Below, one piece after another: positions 57,870 through 64,000 of a stretch of DNA of 64,000 nucleotides. The position numbers were made by a program, and so were the translations under genes. The stretch is from Hexactinellida sp. DTS-2022 (lineage: Eukaryota > Porifera > Hexactinellida), in NCBI GenBank assembly GCA_028753945.1, contig JAPNXP010000002.1, positions 12,772,001 through 12,836,000 of the forward strand, read 5' to 3'. The notes beneath the pieces are model-generated. The model was not told where the DNA came from, did not search any database, and saw nothing but the letters and a program-made list of their open reading frames with translations. Positions within the stretch are counted from its first letter, which is position 1, and the number at the start of each line of letters is the position of its first letter.

Positions 57870-60800
57870 TCATTCTATTGAAATAATATTTTGATCGTCT
57901 TCAGCGTATGTGGGGTATCCACTATTGATTAATGTTCTTACGGGCTCATAGTGTTTTTTGAAATTAGTAATGTATATCGCAAAAGAATTATCGTAATTGT
58001 TTGATGCATTGTAGCGATGCCACCTTATGGTCTTTTGAGGATTATATGAAGAAGATTCTTTGCTAGAGTCATCACATTCAACAGCAACATAAATATCTGT
58101 TTCTAAAATTGCAGAAGCAGCAAATATTTCAACTTCACTACCCCAAACTTTATCTTGTTGCATTATAGTCCGTGTCAAGTAACTCAATGAAGTTTCAGAT
58201 ATAGCATGAAAATACCACTTTAATACCTCTCTCCCATCTTTCGCTATGAATCTGCATATTTCCCCACGGATTTTAGCATAGTGCTCTTGAGACCCAGAAA
58301 TTATTTTCGAAATACATCGGAATAAACAATTCCCATCTTTTTCAATATCTTCATATTGCCAAGGAAGATAATCACGTAGTTTATACCCTACTAGTGCTGA
58401 TGGTTGTTCAATTGCTTGTCTATAGAGTATCCCAAGCTTTAAGCATTTGTCCATTTGCCAATTCACATTCAAAGGAGCTATGGTAGGATTATGATGGAGT
58501 ATAATCTTGGTATTCGGATCTGCTGTCTTGTTTAATGGAGCTACTTTTCCCATGAATGAGAAATTTATAGATTCCATTGCCTACAAATAATACAACTTTA
58601 ATAAGCACAATCTTGAAGGTTATATCTAATCTAAGTTGCATAATTCGCGTATTACGTATAATACACACACACGTAATATGTGAGGGAGAATTCATGTATT
58701 ATACAATTTTATATCTGATAGCTTTTAATGATTAACTTACCACGCCATAAATAACTTTTAAGACATGATCACATGTTGCTGTTGCCCCCAATGTAGGATT
58801 CATTCTTTGTGTGAGTTCCATTAAGGAATTTACAATTTTTGATTTCTAAAAGAGTGATGAGAAAGGTAATTTCAGGTTTTTCTAAAATACTGAATGTGTC
58901 TCGAAATGTATAGAGATAATTAAATAACTAAAATAAAAATTATAATCCATAAAAATATTGTTGTTATGGTATTTATTCATACCATGTCCAATCTCCCAAC
59001 ATCCTTGGTAAGATCACATATCAATCCGTCAGCTATGAAGAATCCTTTTTTTGTCTTTTCGCCATCAAGTAGTTTATGGAGCTTAGAAAAATAGACTCCT
59101 TGTTTCCAGTGGTCGTAGTAATCAGTCTAATTTGTACACAAATTATAGACAAATAATTCAAAGTCATTGCTAAATTATCAGTACCTTGAACAAATCTAGC
59201 TGTCTAATTACTTCCTCTTCCTCAAACCCATATCGCCATATTTCAGAGTTGTATTTTTCTTGTGGTTTGGAAACAGTTGGGGTTTGTTCTATTTTGGAAT
59301 CTGTATTATTCTATAAAATATATATTGATGTAACATAAGTGTACTGGTGAACAGGCAAATTTTAATATAAGAATTAGTAATAACCTTTTCCTTTGAAAAA
59401 TACTTTTTAGCAAGATGATTTGGTATTTTCTTTGTTTTGGTTTTACCAATTTTGATTGGAGTATATTCGATAAAAGTAGGTGTTACCCTTTCTGCAGTAA
59501 ATGGTCCTAGATATTTTGTTTGACTTTTGGTACCCGGTATCTTCTTCTCTTTGAGAATGTTTCTAATGACAAATTGATCATCCTCTTCAATTTTAGGCCT
59601 ATAAATGAAAACAGTTTAAAAATGTATTTAAGAGAGTGTAATTTTTTAAAAATATTATAATCTTAGTTATACCTCTTGTGCTGGACCTTTGCATCAAAAA
59701 TACGTTTTTGAATAGTTTGCTCACGAAGAATGCTTTCTCGGGCTATATTCCGTGAAACTTTCCTTTTTTCATCGAAATTAGATTCATCAAAATCAGTGAA
59801 ATCATCGCCATCTTCAACATCACTTAGCAAATTTTCACCTTCACTTGATGTGATTTCCTCCTCAACTGAATCAAACTGTATTAATTTGAGTAGATTAATA
59901 CAGGTGCTTTCTCTTCCAAACATTATTTTAAGTGGAGTGGTTCTAATCGATCGTTTGTAACTACAATTCATTTTAAAGACAGCAGCAGGTAGCAGTTCAA
60001 ACCATCCTTTGCCAGATTGGATTGTCATCTTCGTTAGCACTCTATAGTTTATTTATTCCATTAATTGAATGGGTATAACAGATTTATTTAAAAGCGTAAC
60101 ATTGAACTTACAATATAACTCGGTTAGTACTCGGTTAGTAAAAAAGTACGTATTATCCAACTGTACGTACTAACCGAGTTGAAACTACATAGAGATACAT
60201 ATAAATTGACAAACTTTGTTTATACAAGTTAGTACGTACTAAACTAGGTATATTTTGAGTTCTACTGTATTTACCTTTTCAATATTTTATTGTGAGACTC
60301 TACCAAGCCATTTGCTTGAGGATGGTATGGTGCCGTGGATCGATTATCAATTTTGAGTTGTTCCGCAAATTTCCTGTATTCCTAGTTGATATATACACAT
60401 AGTTAAGAATACAAAATATTATCTGACAAAAGAAGTTCAAAATATATCGCAAGTAAGTATTCTTAGGACCCTCACAAATGTTTAACTACCTTGCTAGTAA
60501 ACTCTGGCCCTTGGTCGTGTTGGATTGTGTTTGGCACACCATAAGCGAGAAATATGGATTTCAGACTGCAAATTACCTCGGAACTTCTTTTGCTCCTTAT
60601 TGCATGGGCACAAACGAATTTGCTTAAATAGCACACTGTGACAAAAATATGCTTAAATTCATCATTGTGGGATCCAAAATCTGAGATTATATCAATGCCC
60701 AAATGTTTCCATGGATGACTTGGAGGGCGGATAGGTTGTAATTCTCTGTCGTGATTGCGAGGAATTGAAGCCTCCACTTGACAGTAATGACAATTTTTTA

Positions 60801-62499
60801 CCTTAACAAAAAGTACATAAACAATTTACATCTACAGTACCTAGTGTTATGTTATGGGCAATATGCAAAATGGGGAATTTTGCATAATGCCCAGGCAATA
60901 TGCAAAATTCTGGTTTTTGTAGCAATTTGCATATTGCCTGGGCATTATGCAAAATGCCCAATTTCGCATACTGCCCATAACATATATATAGGAATGGTTT
61001 TAATAGCAATATTATATAGTATATATGCAAAGTGCAATTTAGCCTACGGGCTACTAATTAAATTTTCTTTATATATTTACCCACATTTTTTCTCAATCGC
61101 TGCGCTCGCTCGTGCTAGGTATAAATCCATGTACACTTAAGTTATAGTAAAAGGAATTACACCAACCAAGTATTGCATTTTGTTGTTAATGCATGCCAAG
61201 ATATACTATCATGTTATTTATATTGGTTAAAGTTGACATATATCAAATTAATCACTTTGGAAAGAAGAAAACATTGAATTATATAGACAGGGAATCCCTT
61301 TACGTTTGAATAGGAACTGTCAATTTACACAAAACAAAATGCTACATTTTGAGGGGTGCAGATTGTTTTAGATAATATTAGACTCACAATCAGTAATTTT
61401 GTTCCAACTAAAAATCTCTGTGCAAATATAATAAATACAGAACAGCTAAAATTGTTAAAATCCTGTACTGCGCTGTACAGGGAATCCCTGTACGTATGGT
61501 TGGCAGGTATGGATTAATAAGTTATACAGTCAGGTCTGCTTATTATGAACAAGATTTCGTCTGCTTAATATTAAGATTTTTTATTATGAACAAATCCTAC
61601 GGTCCCAATTTAACAACTTACATAGGATTTGTATTAAGTTGAGTTCGCTTATTATGAAGTCTCTCCATTATGAACACAATTTTTGGTCCCTTGAATGTTC
61701 ATAAAAAAAGAACCTGACTGTACTTATTAAATATAATTCACATATAAATATACGGTAGTAGAGTACTTGTTACTATATTGTAAGTATACGTAGACAGGCC
61801 GATTTTAAAAATGACAAAAAGTTTGGATAAACTGGTTGCATATGAGGTAGTAAATATATATATATATATAATATAATATATATATATCACTCACATATTC
61901 TTTAACATCTTTTGACATTCCTTTCCAGTAAAATTCACTAGTAATGTTGCAGAACGTCGAGTTGATGCCATCGTGACCAGACATATCATGGAATGTTTTC
62001 AGTAATTTATGTACTTCATGTTTCTTAGCACATTTTAAGAACTTAGTTTCTGCATCATTTTTCTTGATCTACAGGTGTATATGTAAATACTAAATTATAT
62101 GTGAAATTCTATATTCTTAGCAGTGACTTAGTTAGAAATTTCCCACGGCGGTGGCGCGGTGCCATACTTGGCTTTGCTTTGATAAATTATTTCAAATATC
62201 TTAAAAATACAGAATTATAATAAAATATTATTATAATTCGGGAGCTACGTTGGCTACGCCATTGATTTTTAGCTAAATGAACCGAAATTAATTAATTTTG
62301 AACAATAATTTTTGTTTGCTTGGTTGTAATGCTGATTTGAAATCCTTACCTTATAAATAGAATTTTCTTTTGTCATATAACCTGCTGCCATAGCTCTATA
62401 ATTCTTCACAGAATATCTGGAACTTGCTTCAAGAACTCGTACGGGGATTATATTATCATTCAAATATTTAAACAAAGAATCGTAAAATTCAATCTCCAT
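57870..62499 (-). CDS. Ginger1-like transposase with OTU protease domain, 10 exons
   Basis: Exons on the minus strand (approximate to a base): 62499-62350, 62068-61895, 60801-60490, 60381-60275, 60041-59673, 59598-59385, 59310-59185, 59126-58983, 58845-58741, 58580-57870. All junctions are GT-AG and all exons stay in frame, giving about 803 residues. Domains: N-terminal helical region; HHCC zinc finger (HDMSGH in exon 2, NCHYC in exon 3); DDE core with Asp in HLGIDIISDF, Asp in TIQHDQGPEF and Glu in NGLVESHNK, the last two separated by exactly 35 residues across an intron; acidic linker (SSEGENLLSDVEDGDDF); GPY/F motif as KYLGPFTAERV near residue 402; and in the last exon an OTU domain with KDGNCLFRCIS (catalytic Asp and Cys near residues 649 and 652) and a late His in FKKHYEPV. 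Cuts and pastes the element; the OTU part should cleave ubiquitin-type chains, role in transposition unknown. Start chosen at the first ATG of exon 1; an upstream exon is possible. Confidence 0.9.
60111..60267. mobile_element. pogo-like MITE in Ginger intron 4
   Basis: About 157 bp with ends CAATATAACTCGG and (inverse) CAGTAGAACTCAAAATA, flanked by TA. The interior repeats GTACGTACTAACCGAGTT-type words in both orientations. It lies only about 6 nt beyond the 5' splice site of exon 4 (in gene sense), leaving GTAAA intact. Confidence 0.75.
60848..60986. repeat. Fold-back inverted repeat in Ginger intron 2
   Basis: Arms about 60849-60912 and 60921-60983 (TGTTATGGGCAATATGCAAA facing TTTCGCATACTGCCCATAAC; TTGCATATTGCCTGGGCATT facing AATGCCCAGGCAATATGCAA). 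Also internally repetitive: GCAATATGCAAAA and GCATAATGCC recur within each arm. A small fold-back insertion. Confidence 0.85.
61080..61511 (-). mobile_element. CATACCTGCCAAC-family MITE in Ginger intron 2, one end lost
   Basis: The right end GGTTGGCAGGTATG and the preceding CTGTACAGGGAATCCCTGTA match the family at 1021-1457. The left part carries TCAATCGCTGCGCTCGCTCG as that copy does, but no CATACCTGCCAAC terminus is visible there, so this copy is probably truncated or altered on the left. Confidence 0.75.
61527..61720. mobile_element. pogo-like MITE in Ginger intron 2
   Basis: 194 bp with ends CAGTCAGGTCTGCTTATTAT and (inverse) CAGTCAGGTTCTTTTTTTAT, flanked by TA. The interior repeats TTATTATGAAC and CGCTTATTATGAAG. 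Followed at about 61855-61885 by a TA dinucleotide run. Confidence 0.88.
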
Positions 62500-62607
62500 T
62501 GGACAAAACAATCGATTAATTTAATTGAAGGGATAATAATTTATTAGGACTATTTCATTTCATAGGAATTGTGTATAAATATTAAATGTATATAACACCA
62601 TTGTAAA

Positions 62608-62738
62608 CAAATCATCAACAAGTTAGTGAAACATTAAAAGGACAGTGTAGTGATTTAACACGTGGGTGAAAACAGCATAGATATAGAATATCCATGGTTT
62701 GGGTGAAATTAGCATATGGGTGAAAATAGCATGAAACA
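62608..62738 (-). repeat. Ginger-like right terminal inverted repeat
   Basis: Reverse complement of the left repeat over all 131 bp with no difference seen, followed by GTAC. About 110 bp separate it from the first ATG of the transposase, so the promoter is expected in or next to this repeat. Confidence 0.93.
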
Positions 62739-62744
62739 GTACTA

Positions 62745-63010
62745 TCCAAAAACGCAATAAAAACATTAGGTCGTCGGGTGTCAAAATATCAGTACAGGGC
62801 ACCCTTAACAAACCAAAAATATTATTTTGACTGAATTGTCATTAATTGTCTGGAACCACGTTTAGGAGGCTACATACATCATTTTCAATGATGCCATTCA
62901 ATTCCCAGCTATCAATAACCTATATGTCAATAATACTTCATGAATGGCTATCTGCTACTAAAATGCCTATTTCCCCTAAATTGTCATTCTCGCCCACTGT
63001 GTACTATTCG
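62745..63010. other. Flank right of the Ginger-like element
   Basis: No gene. An open plus-strand frame (62846-63109) has no motif. A CCGAATA-family relic (CTATTCGGTTCAAACAAATG ... ATTATTCGGTTGCAG) follows at 62998-63045. Confidence 0.4.
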
Positions 63011-63012
63011 GT

Positions 63013-63400
63013 TCAAACAAATGTATCATTATTCGGTTGCAGCTTTGACATTACGTTCATAAATGCTACAGATGTAATTAACATGATCTCCTTACCAGTT
63101 GATTTTTGAGTCAGCCATGAGATTAATCTCCTGAGAGTAGGGACATTGTGTTTCATGACATCTCCCTCGATCTTGTCCATTAGTTCTGAATCATGTGCCG
63201 GCTTTGAAATTTCTATCTCACGGGTGAAAGCTAACTCTTTCAAGATTGTTTGCTTATTAGCATAACATGGGATTTGTACGACTCTGTTCCTAATACAGAC
63301 AGATTACCCCTCCAGGTGAAGACTACGCCAACAGATTCTCCTGTAACCTTTCTGAAGTTTTTAAGGGTGGCTACAAGCATCTGTCTTGTATATAATTTTG
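63013..63400 (-). other. Coding-like stretch, unknown protein fragment
   Basis: On the minus strand a fragment near 63370-63250 reads LKNFRKVTGESVGVVFTWRG and NLSVLGTESYKSHVML. After a frame change, 63243-63013 reads KELAFTREIEISKPAHDSEL, MDKIEGDVMKHNVPTLRRLI and SWLTQKSTGKE. The amino-acid mix looks protein-like, not AT-rich noise. I do not recognise the family; it could be a decayed transposon protein or exons of a gene running outside the window. Confidence 0.35.
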
Positions 63401-63541
63401 ACATCCGAGGCATTTCGATTAGTGGAAATTATTTCGGTGATCATTATTTTAAGTTCTACTGTAATTTAAATTATTTTTCTTGTATTAATCAATCCAATAT
63501 ATTTCAAATTTTGTAATACAGATTTTGTAATTCAGATTTTA

Positions 63542-63700
63542 CATACCTGCCAAGTGCCAACCGTACAGGGATTCCCTGTACAGTACAGGGATTTTAAACA
63601 TTTTGCTGTTCTGTACATGGAATTATTACATTTGTACAGGGATTTTAAGTTGGGACATAATTAATGAATACACCTAAAAATGTCCTAAAAATGTATTTAC
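63542..63700 (+). mobile_element. CATACCTGCCAAC-family MITE, left part
   Basis: Starts CATACCTGCCAAGTGCCAAC and continues CCGTACAGGGATTCCCTGTA and TTGTACAGGGATTTTAAGTT, as in the copy at 33171. No right end was found before the window closes. A partial inner duplication (GCCAAGTGCCAAC) marks the terminus. Confidence 0.75.
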
Positions 63701-64000
63701 TCTCAAAATGTAGCATTTTGTTTTAAATACAGAATTCAACCATGGTGATTCAACTCAGTCAATGGAATTGTAATTGATCACCACCAGTTTACATCATATA
63801 GTGGCTTCTAGTAAGACAGTATTACTATACATTCCTATTAATCCATTTACAGAAAATTGTGGTTTTATGTATTCTAATAGTGATCACACTGTTCATATTC
63901 TTCTTGTAAACAATAGTTTTGAACTCTACTACAACGCTCTACTTCGTAAATTATTATTAATCAAAACCTATGTACTATGTATATATATTATATGCTATGT
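63701..64000. other. AT-rich end of window
   Basis: Nothing recognised. It may include the remainder of the MITE that starts at 63542. Confidence 0.4.

Larger units (their letters stand above)
56900..62738 (-). mobile_element. Ginger1-like DNA transposon, apparently whole
   Basis: A 5839-bp element. Terminal inverted repeats of 131 bp (56900-57030 and 62608-62738) are identical as far as I can read, begin TGTTTCATGC and end GCATGAAACA (TGT...ACA). Both flanks are GTAC (56896-56899 and 62739-62742), a 4-bp duplication. Each terminal repeat contains three diverged copies of GCTATTTTCACCCATAT, likely transposase-binding sites. The single minus-strand gene encodes an integrase-type DDE enzyme with a C-terminal OTU protease. 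The combination of long inverted repeats, 4-bp duplication, Gypsy-like integrase with GPY/F, and OTU is that described for Ginger1 elements (Bao and colleagues, 2010); those were reported with CCGG or CCGT targets, so GTAC is a variation. No reverse transcriptase, protease of retroviral type or capsid gene is present. Confidence 0.92.

Noticed and set aside
59730-59960. Plus-strand Ser-rich ORF
   Set aside because: Shadow of exon 5 of the Ginger-like transposase on the minus strand.
56900-62738. Ginger-like element as an LTR retroelement or Polinton
   Set aside because: Ends are inverted, not direct, repeats; the target duplication is 4 bp; there is no reverse transcriptase, polymerase or structural gene; and the integrase gene is split by many introns and fused to an OTU domain.

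Overview
This is an AT-rich, intron-containing, repeat-dominated piece of animal (very probably invertebrate) nuclear DNA. The signs are GT-AG introns in transposase genes, P-superfamily THAP transposases, a Ginger-type integrase transposon, a Penelope-type hammerhead ribozyme, many hAT-like and pogo-like MITEs with clean target-site duplications, and a tandem macrosatellite. I see no convincing host gene, rRNA or tRNA gene, so the species cannot be named from this window.

Layout. 1-2.5 kb: a GAACGAACT tandem repeat, AT-rich sequence and a MITE with a 6-bp target duplication. 2.5-40.6 kb (and again 52.9-53.9 kb): a macrosatellite whose units of about 0.85, 1.2 or 1.45 kb each carry one imperfect hairpin of about 120 nt. 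I count 21 hairpins. Those at 12.1-25.7 kb all point forward; nearly all others point backward, with an abrupt inversion junction at about 25.90 kb. A palindromic minisatellite (core CTATACTATAGTATAG) has expanded beside the hairpin in some units. Many DNA transposons and MITEs have inserted into this array, and the array consensus often allows the empty site to be read.

27.9-32.1 kb: a decayed P-superfamily transposon with a THAP-domain exon, split by a hAT-like MITE. 34.5-37.9 kb: two long-armed fold-back elements, one with 276-bp arms that look identical. 38.7-40.25 kb: an element with long terminal inverted repeats. 40.6-46.4 kb: a P-superfamily element on the minus strand, cut in its catalytic domain by a second P-superfamily element (42856-45224) that still has 29-bp terminal inverted repeats and a 9-bp target duplication.

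47-52.4 kb: patchy relics, namely a GC-rich block with short tandem repeats, a hAT-like MITE, a tyrosine-recombinase fossil, and a type I hammerhead ribozyme on the minus strand (51256-51311) next to a short Arg-rich ORF. 56900-62738: the most notable feature, an apparently whole Ginger1-like cut-and-paste transposon with 131-bp terminal inverted repeats that look identical, a 4-bp GTAC target duplication, and one ten-exon gene. That gene encodes an integrase-like DDE transposase (HHCC zinc finger, D,D35E, GPY/F motif) fused to an OTU cysteine-protease domain, about 803 residues in all. Four small inverted-repeat or MITE insertions lie in its introns without breaking the exons.

The genes are those of independent mobile elements, not of a pathway. 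The window reads as a heterochromatin-like landscape where element nests inside element. All calls come from reading the sequence by eye; coordinates of repeat edges may be off by a few bases.
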